From Natronolimnobius sp. AArcel1 (GTDB taxonomy: Archaea; Halobacteriota; Halobacteria; Halobacteriales; Natrialbaceae), in NCBI RefSeq assembly GCF_011043775.1, contig NZ_JAAKXY010000010.1, positions 1 through 32,566 of the forward strand: a stretch of DNA of 32,566 nucleotides, read 5' to 3'. The notes beneath the pieces are model-generated. The model saw only the letters and a list, made by a program, of their open reading frames with translations. It had not been told where the DNA came from and ran no database searches. The stretch's first letter is position 1. Every line of letters starts with the position of its first letter. Positions 7,167 through 14,138 of this stretch are shown here, piece after piece. A program made the translations under genes and the position numbers.

Positions 7167-7493
7167 ATGCTCCGACGCTCATACCTCAAAATCCTCACCG
7201 GTCTCTCGACACTCCCATTTATTCCTAACTTCACTCCAGAGCCACGTCTCCCCGCAGATGGTCACCTCATGTATTGGTTCCATTTTCGAGGTGCTATCGA
7301 GCGAGAAATACCGATGAGTACCGAACGGTCCCGAGAACACGTCGTTAACGAGATGACTTTCAAAAAGACCACCGAGCAAGAGGCAATACAAGCATTGGAG
7401 TTGGCGGACGCTGGGTATTACACCTTGGAGGATATACCCGAAAACTGGCGGTCCTATTTCGAGGATATAGAGCAGTCTTTAGAGCGTTTGTGA
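7167..7493 (+). CDS. Small protein with Tat-like signal sequence
   Basis: A 108-aa product. The ATG at 7167 is preferred to GTG at 7143 because it places a twin-arginine motif (LRRSYLK) at the N-terminus, followed by a hydrophobic stretch (ILTGLSTLPFI). That is the Tat export signature favoured by haloarchaea. The mature part is short and acidic, and ends in a helical segment around residues 60-108. Its TGA overlaps the ATG of the following broken frame (TGATG), so the two were an operon. I do not recognise the family. It lies just downstream of an insertion-sequence scar, so it may itself be a remnant fused to a new 5' end. Confidence 0.5.
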   Translation: MLRRSYLKILTGLSTLPFIPNFTPEPRLPADGHLMYWFHFRGAIEREIPMSTERSREHVVNEMTFKKTTEQEAIQALELADAGYYTLEDIPENWRSYFEDIEQSLERL

Positions 7494-7779
7494 TGTCGCT
7501 GCATCGGGAAATTGTTTTGATTTACACTGTTTCGGAGACATAGGCGTTCTCTTCACCGAATTCAGTGAAACGAGCACCATATGGTTTTTCGAGGCGTCAC
7601 ACTGGGACGAATTTGACTGTGACATCGAGGCTTCCGGCAGTGGCGAAGCGGGTGGGCGCTCTCACAACTTCATCGAAATAGTAGAACCCGACGCTATATG
7701 GCGATTCACCATAGCCCACAGGTTGAAAGATCGGAGCGCGACAAATCTGATCGATTCTGTTGGCGATTACTCAGTGTAG
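7493..7779 (+). pseudogene. Frameshifted gene cut by IS630
   Basis: An ATG overlapping the preceding stop opens 16 codons (MSLHREIVLIYTVSET). A -1/+2 shift near 7530-7545 then continues in a clearly haloarchaeal, acidic frame (FTEFSETSTIWFFEASHWD, then a Gly-Ser-rich turn, then VEPDAIWRFTIAH) to 7779. The final Val and TAG come from the end of the IS630 element, so the true C-terminus is lost. No family is recognised. Confidence 0.45.
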
Positions 7780-8985
7780 CTTCAAGCGTGAATCTGTAGA
7801 TCCTCTTCGGTCTCAATTGGGTAGAGTTGGCGTAGTTTGATCCGGGCATCGTCAGTAGTAAACTGCCAGTCAATGGGACGATTGGTCGTGTTTCGACGCC
7901 TCTGCCACGCAGCGACCTCCGCTCGGAGGGTCGCTGCGTGGTAGATTCGCCGATCGAGACACTGCCGTTTGAGGACGCCTATTTCGATTTCGGCCATATT
8001 CAGCCAACTTCCTCTCTTGGGCGTGTAATGAAACTCGAACCGATCAAGATACGCTTGAGCATACTCTGGCGGGAAAAACTGATAGAAGGCAGCAGGCTTG
8101 TGTGTGTTGAGCTGATCCATCACAACCCGGATGCAGTCCGCATCCGGGTAGTGAACATCTGCGAGTTCGACCATTCGGTCGATCCATTCTATTGTTCGCC
8201 TCTTCTCGGTGATTTCGACGTTTACCCAGCCAGTTAGCGGCTCTGTCGAGAGATGTATTCGTTGTTTCCCATTGCGTTTGTAGCGGTGATCGGATCGGGC
8301 GACCGCTCCCGGTCGGGCCGGGAGCGGGTCGCGTTCGTGTCCTCGTAGAGCCTTGCTAGATTCGTCAAAACAGATGACTGGACGGGTTTCGTCGTACGGT
8401 TCGTGGTAGAGATTGAGAACATCTTCCATGTAGTAGACGAAGTCAGCGTCCTGTTCTGGAGGTATCTCCCAGTAGCTGGAGAGATGAGGTTTCAGGGCGT
8501 TTTTTTAACCGCTGTCGGACGGCCTCGTGAGAGATCGACTCGAAGTCGATCTCGTCAAGGGTAACGAGTTCGTCGGCAAGGAGGTGTAGTGTCCACCGAG
8601 AGTGTCCTTCTGGTGGTTCGCTGCAGGCGAGTTTGATGAGGTGGGCTTCGGCGTTTCCGTCAAGCTTGCGTTCGTACTCACGGTCGGGTTTGCGGCGATG
8701 AATCGCCGCAATCCCTCGTTCAGTGTAGTCTTTGCGTGTGTTGTGGACGGTTTGGGGGTGACAGCCGACGTGCTCACTGATTGTCGCATCAGTGAGCCCG
8801 TCGTCAGCTTTCAGAAGGATACGTGCGCGTGTGTTGGCTTGCGCCCTCTGTTCACCGGCGGACGTGAACCATTCGAGCGTCTTGCGATCTTCGTCGCTGA
8901 GCTCAACAATGTACTTCTTCGCTCCCATTTGGTAAGAGACGCGCTCAGAGAAGATACGTTAGACGTTCACTGTTGAAGCTACACT
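7773..8985 (-). mobile_element. IS630-family insertion sequence
   Basis: A 1,213-bp element bounded by inverted repeats AGTGTAGCTTCAA (7773-7785) and its complement (8973-8985), with similarity extending past a two-base mismatch into GTGAA. It carries a DDE transposase in two frames on the minus strand. The TA target duplication expected of IS630 is not obvious at the edges (CTC on the left, CAG on the right). Its ends supply the stop codons of both flanking genes. Confidence 0.85.
7782..8928 (-). pseudogene. IS630 transposase, frameshifted
   Basis: The 5' part (8928 to about 8500) encodes the helix-turn-helix region (DATISEHVGCHPQTVHNTRKD). The 3' part (about 8499 to 7782) encodes the catalytic domain with all three acidic residues: ICFDE, VVMDQLNTH, and SWLNMAEIEIG. 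The frames meet at a run of seven A on the minus strand (T at 8500-8506). With six A the product would read through as RLKNALKPHLSSYW, which is the usual family sequence. So this is a one-base expansion, a sequencing or assembly error in a homopolymer, or programmed +1 slippage. With the shift the transposase would be intact; without it the element is dead. Confidence 0.8.
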
Positions 8986-9263
8986 CAGCCACTGTTTGTG
9001 GTCTCACGGGGGTCCGAAACAAATTCGTAGCAACCAGAGTCGTATTTGTTTTCTAAGTGACCGGCAAGGGCGAGTCGTTGAATCCGGTTCTGCACGGTTT
9101 GACGGACCGGATTATCTAATTCTGAGAGGACGCCGCGCTCGTCGAGAGCCCGGTATACCTCAGTCGGAGTTGCTTTGCCCCAAGGTTCACCGGATCTGCC
9201 TTCAAGGAAGTAATCCAAGATGGCAGAGTCCAGCTCATCGATAGCATCAGGGCTAAGCGGCAC
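8985..9263 (-). CDS. Winged-helix DNA-binding protein, IS-truncated end
   Basis: A 92-aa protein starting at GTG 9263 (MPLSPDAIDELDSAILDYFL). A winged helix is clear: TPTEVYRAL, then VRQTVQNRIQRLALAGHLE as recognition helix and wing, ending GCYEFVSD. It is likely a transcription regulator. The TGA stop is created at the junction with the IS630 end (its A is the first base of the element), so a few C-terminal residues may be lost. Upstream, several TTTGCTAATA-type repeats surround a TATA box, which suggests autoregulation. Codons upstream of the GTG lack acidic bias and are not counted. Confidence 0.7.
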   Translation of the reverse strand: MPLSPDAIDELDSAILDYFLEGRSGEPWGKATPTEVYRALDERGVLSELDNPVRQTVQNRIQRLALAGHLENKYDSGCYEFVSDPRETTNSG

Positions 9264-9284
9264 GATTTTGACTATGCATATCGC

Positions 9285-9359
9285 TTTGCTAATAACTGTC
9301 GGATTAATTTTGCTAAAACAATTATATATAGCATTGCTAATAGCTTGGCGAATAGCAAA
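9285..9359 (-). promoter_or_regulatory. Promoter with repeated TTGCTA operators
   Basis: TTTGCTAATA (9285-9294), TTTGCTAAAA (9309-9318), ATTGCTAATA (9333-9342) and inverted GAATAGCAAA (9350-9359) surround an ATTATATATA TATA box (9321-9330). The first three are spaced exactly 24 bp apart, so they present the same face of the helix at about two-turn intervals. Leftward initiation near 9300 would serve the winged-helix gene. Confidence 0.6.
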
Positions 9360-9512
9360 GTCATAAGTAATCCTGATCAATACACTCTGTTGCCGTCTCG
9401 AACGGCAGGCAAGCACAGGATGGATTCGTCCCAAAACCCCCTGATGGTCAATACGGGATACCGTGGTGGGTGCCTTGTGAGAGACCCCGACGTCTTCCCA
9501 TGTGGGCGAATC

Positions 9513-9537
9513 CCGGGTTCGACTCCCGGCTTGTCCT
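9513..9537 (+). other. tRNA 3'-end fragment (T-arm + acceptor), possible att site
   Basis: CCGGG TTCGACT CCCGG is a perfect T-arm (5-bp stem with canonical T54-T55-C56, A58 and C61), followed by CTTGTCC as a 3' acceptor strand and a discriminator T. No matching GGACAAG, D-arm or anticodon arm lies upstream, so this is not a working tRNA. Integrating elements often carry the 3' end of the tRNA gene they insert into, and two tyrosine recombinases are encoded here. Confidence 0.45.
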
Positions 9538-9568
9538 TTGGGTGGCGACCAACGCCGGTCAAAAACAG

Positions 9569-9763
9569 ATGCCTATAAAATTTCAGTACACCTGTCCTGA
9601 CTGCGTCCGAACAGTCGAGTGGATATTCAATGAGGAGGAGGGACGGCTTGAGCCGGACGGACTCACTGGATGCTTGGGGAAAAATTGCATGAAGATTCAC
9701 CGTGCATCAGCGATAGTAGTTAGTGAAGAAGAAGCAGAGAAAGTCAAACAATCAGGACTGTAA
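9569..9763 (+). CDS. Small zinc-ribbon protein
   Basis: A 64-aa protein starting at ATG 9569 (MPIKFQYTCPDC). C9-x2-C12 and C35-x4-C40, with H44 nearby, make a compact zinc ribbon around an aromatic WIFNEEE strand; an acidic helical tail follows. Codons upstream of this ATG are read from the tRNA fragment and are not credible. It is followed 20 nt later by a truncated paralogue. Small orphan zinc ribbons are common in haloarchaea and usually lack a known role; a nucleic-acid or protein-binding adaptor is the most that can be inferred. Confidence 0.65.
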   Translation: MPIKFQYTCPDCVRTVEWIFNEEEGRLEPDGLTGCLGKNCMKIHRASAIVVSEEEAEKVKQSGL

Positions 9764-9783
9764 TACCACGCACCAAAATAACG

Positions 9784-9918
9784 ATGCCAACCGAACTCAA
9801 ATACAAATGCCCTGACTGTGGTTGGATAATTAAGTGGATCTACGACGAGGAAGAAGAGAGCTTCAAGTCTGATGGATTAATGCGATATCCAATACCACTA
9901 CACGTTCTTCCGTATTGA
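9784..9918 (+). pseudogene. Truncated tandem paralogue of the zinc-ribbon protein
   Basis: A 44-aa frame (MPTELKYKCPDCGWIIKWIYDEEE, shown here in short) aligns with the preceding gene: Y-x-CPDC, an aromatic W-I strand, EEE, then SDGL matching PDGL. After DGL the sequence departs and the second cysteine pair is lost, so it cannot form the same zinc site. It looks like a tandem duplication with a decayed 3' half, though a small working protein is not excluded. Confidence 0.5.
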
Positions 9919-10044
9919 TGAGGATCTGGACCAGGAATTAGAGCGTTTGACGGCGAGGTCAATCGGGGACAATCCCCGTTCTTCATTACCTGTACAGTAT
10001 ACCGATTCACTGAAACCAAAAGTTCCGAAAGGAGATCGTTAGAG

Positions 10045-10719
10045 TTACTCTTTAATATCAGAGGGAATTTTTTTCGAGATCCATTGAAGGATTTCGGATT
10101 TAGCACGCTCCTTCTTGTCCTTGATAGCAGGAATGACCCCTTTGTCATCGAGAAATTGACCAAGTTTAGCGATGCTAATCGGGACAAAGCTGGATATGAT
10201 GACAACGAATCCACCACCGAGGAAAATCAGACCCCAGAACTCAAAATCAGGACCGATATCGATGGAAAAGTACTGATCAAAAAGTAATACAACGAATCCT
10301 ACAATAACAATAAAAGCTGCACCTCCAATTACACTATTCCATTTGCTTATCATACCCTCCCAGTAAGATGAGTCCTCAACTTCAGGCCGCTCCAGTACGA
10401 GTTCGTCGGGTATCTTCTCGGCATCGACACGAGACCACTCTATCACAGAAACGTCAACCTCCCCTCCAGATTGTTCCTCATCTGGAACCCACCAGACAGC
10501 TCCCCGACCAACCGAAATGCTACTCACCTCACCTCTTTCCTGGAGTTTCTGGAGATGGTTATTGACAGTCTGCTTTCCGACGGAGACCCAGTCAAGATCG
10601 ACGATATCTCGTGGCCGTACGACGGGTGTACCACGTTTATCACAGAGTTCAATGACTGCGGCCTTCACCTCCTCACTGCTAATCTTTTGATTTGGAGCCT
10701 GTGAATCTGCCCGGGTCAT
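10045..10719 (-). CDS. Membrane-anchored winged-helix regulator
   Basis: A 224-aa protein starting at ATG 10719 (MTRADSQAPNQ), ten nucleotides after the predicted initiation from a good TATA box (10751-10760). Residues about 15-85 form a winged helix (SEEVKAAVIELCDKRG, then KQTVNNHLQKLQERGEV, then a GRGAVWWVPD wing). After an acidic linker, two hydrophobic segments follow (VIGGAAFIVIVGFVVLLF and GLIFLGGGFVVIISSFV), and then a basic cytoplasmic tail rich in Lys. This layout suggests a DNA-binding protein tethered to the membrane that senses an envelope signal or holds plasmid DNA at the membrane. No partner gene is adjacent. Confidence 0.75.
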   Translation of the reverse strand: MTRADSQAPNQKISSEEVKAAVIELCDKRGTPVVRPRDIVDLDWVSVGKQTVNNHLQKLQERGEVSSISVGRGAVWWVPDEEQSGGEVDVSVIEWSRVDAEKIPDELVLERPEVEDSSYWEGMISKWNSVIGGAAFIVIVGFVVLLFDQYFSIDIGPDFEFWGLIFLGGGFVVIISSFVPISIAKLGQFLDDKGVIPAIKDKKERAKSEILQWISKKIPSDIKE

Positions 10720-10750
10720 CACGGTATATCGCCAAATTAGTGTTAACTCT

Positions 10751-10760
10751 ATATAAATTA
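10751..10760 (-). promoter_or_regulatory. TATA box of membrane winged-helix gene
   Basis: ATATAAATTA centred at about 10755, 36 bp upstream of the ATG, predicts initiation near 10729 and a leader of about ten nucleotides. Confidence 0.55.
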
Positions 10761-10832
10761 TAGATGAACCAAATACCACGATATCGGCTTACACTCAACC
10801 GTAGGCAAACTACAGTTGAGCCAATAATGGCG

Positions 10833-11040
10833 TTTATATCGGTCGAGAATGACAAGGAGAATAGAGAAACATGATAGAATGACAGATTTGCGCTGGTTGG
10901 CCGCAGTGCTGGCTAATCAGTTCTGAGATACCCGACTGGGTCCGGCCCAGCCGAGGCGTCTGTGGGAGGATGCTCGGTTTGGCCGTCCCAGTGGAATAGG
11001 ACGGGCACTTGCAGTATAGCCCGTGCATGGAGGATAGTAC
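10833..11040 (+). ncRNA. Second candidate structured RNA
   Basis: A TATA box (TTTATATC, 10833-10840) predicts initiation near 10862, but no gene starts until 11141. In between are consecutive hairpins: ACCC/GGGT (10930-10941); GGCC plus GCCGAG pairing with CTCGGT plus GGCC (10944-10955 with 10973-10984); CCGTCC/GGACGG (10983-10988 with 10999-11004); and GGGC/GCCC (11003-11006 with 11019-11022). The second and third share two bases and compete, as in a switch. A 15-codon frame (MTDLRWLAAVLANQF) lies at its 5' end. It may be an independent small RNA or a leader for the next operon. Confidence 0.4.
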
Positions 11041-11140
11041 CTATTCACCTAAGATTACCGATTGAGGGGGGTGGGTGCTCTGCACGAGTTGTTCTGTGGG
11101 TGCCGGAATTACACCTCACCATACAATACAGACAGCAATA

Positions 11141-11851
11141 ATGAAATCCGGCGCAATCGGTGTCATCACAACTGACTCCGGCTCACCAACGATCAACACG
11201 AACCCGTTCCCGGCGATCAAAACAAACGGGGAACACGATCTGCGATCGACAGTCGTAGAAGAGTGGACGCAACAGGCGTTTGATGGAACAACCCTGAACA
11301 AGGGAAGAGCAGCGACAGAAACGACGGAGCGAATCAAAACAATACGCGTTACCGCAGACGGACAGATCGAGCAGGGCGAAGAGAAAGTCGAAGTCGCTAC
11401 CCACATAACAGACTTTCTCCGTTCGCCCGGTGAATTCGTCATCACTGAGAGCACCAAAGACGAATTTGCACATCAGCTCCTGAAGGAGGCTACAGGAGAA
11501 GCGATTCACCCTGCGCTTGTAGATCTTGGAAGCTTCGTTAAGGCAACACCAGGTGCTAAACCCTGGATGAGCTGGTTCCGTAGCGAGGGTGGTCCAATCA
11601 GTGCGGGGTCAGCCTACGGCGACATCAACAGTGCTCCAGAGTTGGCCCAGTATGTCGAAGAACACCAGAACACACAACTCGGGCTCCGGAACGTGGAATT
11701 CAACGGCCGACAGCTGAAACTCGTGCTGTCACGAAGCGGCTGGGTCGCTATCTACGAACCAAAAGATATGGACACCATCGAATTCGCCCGGTTTGTCCGA
11801 CAAAAAGTGCTTCCACACGCAAATCCGAAACTGGTGAATCTCAATGATTGA
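11141..11851 (+). CDS. Hypothetical soluble protein paired with a small membrane protein
   Basis: A 236-aa acidic to neutral protein starting at ATG 11141; the earlier in-frame ATG at 11075 would add a cysteine-rich stretch of poor character. No catalytic motif is evident. The first 100 residues are Thr-rich and strand-rich (IGVITTDSGSPTINTNPF; ERIKTIRVTADGQIE). The remainder has alternating strands and helices (LGLRNVEFNGRQLKLVL; SGWVAIYEPKD). Its stop overlaps the start of a 64-aa membrane protein by 8 bp, so the two act together. A soluble sensor with a tiny membrane partner is a layout seen in abortive-infection and toxin modules, but nothing here proves that. Confidence 0.65.
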   Translation: MKSGAIGVITTDSGSPTINTNPFPAIKTNGEHDLRSTVVEEWTQQAFDGTTLNKGRAATETTERIKTIRVTADGQIEQGEEKVEVATHITDFLRSPGEFVITESTKDEFAHQLLKEATGEAIHPALVDLGSFVKATPGAKPWMSWFRSEGGPISAGSAYGDINSAPELAQYVEEHQNTQLGLRNVEFNGRQLKLVLSRSGWVAIYEPKDMDTIEFARFVRQKVLPHANPKLVNLND

Positions 11852-12038
11852 GTCAATCGTCCCCCTGTTGGCGCTGCTGGCAGGTGTCTATCTTATTGCC
11901 GCGGTTGCTGATGCGATGCTAGGACAACCTCGAACCCGCAGTGGACAGTTCGCACCGCATCGAACGACGAGCATTGAGACCGGGTTCAAACTCGCATGCT
12001 TCCTGTCTCTCGGGATTGTGCTGCTTATTCTGCTCTAA
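11844..12038 (+). CDS. Small two-helix membrane protein
   Basis: A 64-aa protein with two hydrophobic helices: residues 3-25 (IVPLLALLAGVYLIAAVADA) and 46-64 (GFKLACFLSLGIVLLILL), joined by a basic, Arg-rich loop (QPRTRSGQFAPHRTT). The second helix runs to the last residue. It overlaps the preceding gene by 8 bp and is surely co-translated. It could be a membrane anchor or pore partner of that protein. A perfect AT-rich hairpin, probably a terminator, lies 69 bp after the stop. Confidence 0.65.
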   Translation: MIESIVPLLALLAGVYLIAAVADAMLGQPRTRSGQFAPHRTTSIETGFKLACFLSLGIVLLILL

Positions 12039-12107
12039 TCTCACTAATCTCTGTGTCACCCATCCAGGGAGACATATTCTGTTCTGGTTATACGATTTCC
12101 TATATCG

Positions 12108-12133
12108 AACCATATATTCAAAAATATATGGTT
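12108..12133. terminator. AT-rich perfect hairpin between convergent genes
   Basis: AACCATATATT and AATATATGGTT form a perfect 11-bp stem with loop CAAA. It sits between the convergent genes ending at 12038 (+) and 12220 (-), where a bidirectional terminator would be expected. Confidence 0.5.
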
Positions 12134-12219
12134 AGCTATAGGCCGAGAGCGCTAAATCTGATTTGGAATCCCATCGGTCAACGGCACGGGAATCCCCGGC
12201 GTTTACGCTGGAGAGGCTG

Positions 12220-12567
12220 TCACTTCGCGTAGTCTTCGTGTACCTTCTCTTCGATACGCTCTTCCGAGTAGTCACAGGCGTAGTCGTGGACGTCGTCCAT
12301 CACGTGTTCGAACTCCTCGTCGTCTGCGTACGCCTCATCCCGCTTGATCACCCACCCTTCTCCACGTTCTCGGGACAGGTACCGAACGTGCTCGTCGGTA
12401 ATAATGATGAGATCCTCGGTATACTCACCATCTCCCTGAATTGGCGTCTGCCAAGTCGGTGAGATGGCCCGTCGTATGTTATCAATGCCGTCAATCGCTT
12501 CAACAGCAGATCTACTGAGTGGTTTATCAGGAATCGACGAAACGAGACCGGATTCTTTCGACATGGT
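12220..12567 (-). CDS. Hypothetical acidic protein
   Basis: A 115-aa protein starting at ATG 12567 (MSKESGLVSSIPDKP); the open frame extends further upstream but loses haloarchaeal bias. Strong strand pattern in the middle (EDLIIITDEHVRYLSRERG, then WVIKRDEA), followed by a highly acidic helical C-terminus (DDEEFEHVMDDVHDYACD, then EERIEEKVHEDYAK). No zinc site or membrane segment. The family is not recognised. The acidic helical tail could act as a DNA mimic, but that is only a guess. Confidence 0.6.
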   Translation of the reverse strand, partial: TMSKESGLVSSIPDKPLSRSAVEAIDGIDNIRRAISPTWQTPIQGDGEYTEDLIIITDEHVRYLSRERGEGWVIKRDEAYADDEEFEHVMDDVHDYACDYSEERIEEKVHEDYAK

Positions 12568-12592
12568 AGTTCCCTCGCAGACACAACATATG

Positions 12593-12869
12593 AAGATTTC
12601 CCGAAGAGTCCGGGCACCTTTTTGTCGTTGAGATACCTCGTCGGACGCATATACCCAAGCTTTCCGACCGTCTTTACAGCGTGAGAGAGTTCCCGGAGCT
12701 GCGAGAGATCGACGACCCCAATAACCCAACTCCAGACGAGGCTCCGGTCAAACTCAAGGGATCGAGGTCATTCAGCCAAGCTCTCGGGAACTACCTGGCA
12801 GAACCAACAGCGCCGGAAAAGACGCAAATCCCGACATCGTCCTCCAGTACGGGCAAAACCCGGAGTTGA
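12593..12869 (+). pseudogene. Fragment of an unidentified gene
   Basis: An open frame of about 91 codons, bounded upstream by an in-frame TGA and lacking a good start, reads HLFVVEIPRR, then KLSDRLYSVREFPELREIDD, then a Pro-rich linker and LGNYLAEPT. The acidic Asp/Pro composition looks protein-coding, but both ends appear cut. Its internal GTG at 12681 would give 62 aa. No family was recognised, and it may be chance. Confidence 0.3.
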
Positions 12870-12986
12870 CCGTCTGAATTGCGAGGTACCGTACCACTCA
12901 CGAGTGCCGAAAATCGGCGTAGAACGATAGAGGAGCGAGTCGGTGACAAAGAATTCGATTAAAGCTGTAGTGGGTGGGGAAATCCT

Positions 12987-13005
12987 AAAAAAGCTCAAAA
13001 AAAAA
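12987..13005 (-). terminator. Poly-U terminator of the HTH gene
   Basis: On the minus strand, nine T (13005-12997) then GAGC then six T (12992-12987) lie 57-75 nt after the stop of the regulator gene. Poly-U tracts are the main archaeal termination signal. Confidence 0.6.
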
Positions 13006-13061
13006 CGATTTCGGGACGTGAAGTAGGGTGTAGGCCAAGAAGATTGGTCCCATAGCAAAAT

Positions 13062-13448
13062 TCAGACAACTGGTTCGATGACGACGTGGTTGTGCTTGAG
13101 CCGTGGAGCTTTCGCACGACCTTCTTCGACATACTCGACGACATCGATGGTGGCGAGCTTCTGTAGATCGCGGCTGACGACACCTTTGTCGTAGTCCAGT
13201 TCATCAGCGAGCGCGCGAACCGAGTGGGGATTATGTTCCTTCAGGTAGTCGAGAATCTCCAAGCGCCGGTCGTGGAAGACGTCTTCAGCTCGTTCACGAG
13301 CGAGTACGAGTGTGTCCGGGAAACCGTGCTGCGTCAGCGCTTCCGAGAAAGAATTCCGGAATTCCAGGCGAGAATCTACTTCGGCCTCCCCAGGATCGAA
13401 CTCGTTCGGATCAGGGATCGAAGCGTGGCGGTCTTCAAATTCAGGCAT
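13062..13448 (-). CDS. HVO_A0114-like winged-helix DNA-binding protein
   Basis: A 128-aa protein starting at ATG 13448 (MPEFEDRHASIPDPNE). After an acidic N-terminal arm, residues about 55-128 form a winged helix: ARERAEDVFHDRRLEILDYLKEH, then SVRALADELDYDKGVVSRDLQKL as helix-turn-helix, then a wing ending HNHVVIEPVV. This is the pattern of the haloarchaeal HVO_A0114 family (from memory), which is often paired with small TumE-like or DUF7718-like proteins and proposed to be an antitoxin-type repressor. A candidate partner lies divergently at 13782-14138. Poly-U tracts follow the gene. Confidence 0.75.
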   Translation of the reverse strand: MPEFEDRHASIPDPNEFDPGEAEVDSRLEFRNSFSEALTQHGFPDTLVLARERAEDVFHDRRLEILDYLKEHNPHSVRALADELDYDKGVVSRDLQKLATIDVVEYVEEGRAKAPRLKHNHVVIEPVV

Positions 13449-13732
13449 TATTATATCCTCCTGACCGTTGTTAGGATTGCAACGGTAAAAAAGGCTTCGT
13501 TCATTTGCTAGTCGCCCATAATAACGATATTTCAATGGTGGCCAATACATTCCGAAATTTTTAAGTGTCTGGAAAATAAAGGAAATAGTGAGGACAGTAT
13601 CTGTCTCGCTCTCCGCAGCAATTTTGCGAGAACGTTCGAGAGCGTAGGTCTGCGTCGTGATATCGTCACCTGAAGATGAGCGCGCACGATAGCGGAGTTG
13701 CAGGAGATAGAGAACCCCGACAGAATTTAAGC

Positions 13733-13740
13733 CAATATAT
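13733..13740 (+). promoter_or_regulatory. TATA box of the gene at 13782
   Basis: AATATATG predicts initiation about 26 bp downstream (near 13763), about 20 nt before the ATG. The intergenic region from 13449 carries no other gene. Confidence 0.45.
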
Positions 13741-13781
13741 GATGTCTAATCGAACTCTTACGAACGCACAGGTGAACAGAG

Positions 13782-14138
13782 ATGTATAGTTTCGAATCAA
13801 TCGACCTCGGTACATACCGTGGTGACGACTACTTTTTGACGGGCTTCGTCGAGCCCGAACCATCCGAAGGAGAAGACTACAACCCGGACAAAAATGCGGA
13901 GAACTACGGTGTGACGGTGGTACGAGAGGGAGCGCATCCTCTTGAGGATAACATCGAGATTGTCCGTATGGATACCAAACATGGACAACCGCATATGGAT
14001 TTGGTCTACCTCCCACCAGACACAGATGAGGAGCGAAAGGTGTGGCTGGATGACGAGTACACGTACAAACGGATGAAACAGTATCTACTGGCGAACTGGG
14101 AGATATTTGTTGACCGCTACATCCAGCACAATGAGTAG
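13782..14138 (+). CDS. Possible toxin-like partner of the HTH protein
   Basis: A 118-aa acidic protein. The pattern SFESIDLGTYRGDDYFLTGF, then YGVTVVRE, then NIEIVRMDTKHGQPHMDLVYL, and a C-terminal helix (RMKQYLLANWEIFVDRYIQ) resembles small haloarchaeal DUF7718/TumE-like proteins that accompany HVO_A0114-type regulators. The central strand with MDTKHGQPHMD is the most family-like part. Usually the two genes are in tandem; here they are divergent with a 333-bp gap, perhaps through rearrangement. Toxicity is inferred from context only. Confidence 0.55.
   Translation: MYSFESIDLGTYRGDDYFLTGFVEPEPSEGEDYNPDKNAENYGVTVVREGAHPLEDNIEIVRMDTKHGQPHMDLVYLPPDTDEERKVWLDDEYTYKRMKQYLLANWEIFVDRYIQHNE

Noticed and set aside
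7773-8985. TA target-site duplication of IS630
   Set aside because: Flanks read CTC on the left and CAG on the right; no TA pair is visible at the proposed ends, so none was annotated.
9410-9540. Complete tRNA gene
   Set aside because: Only the T-arm and 3' acceptor strand are convincing; no 5' acceptor, D-arm or anticodon loop with T33 fits.
9377-9700. 107-codon minus-strand frame
   Set aside because: It reads antisense through the tRNA fragment and the zinc-ribbon gene, with no start context or typical composition.
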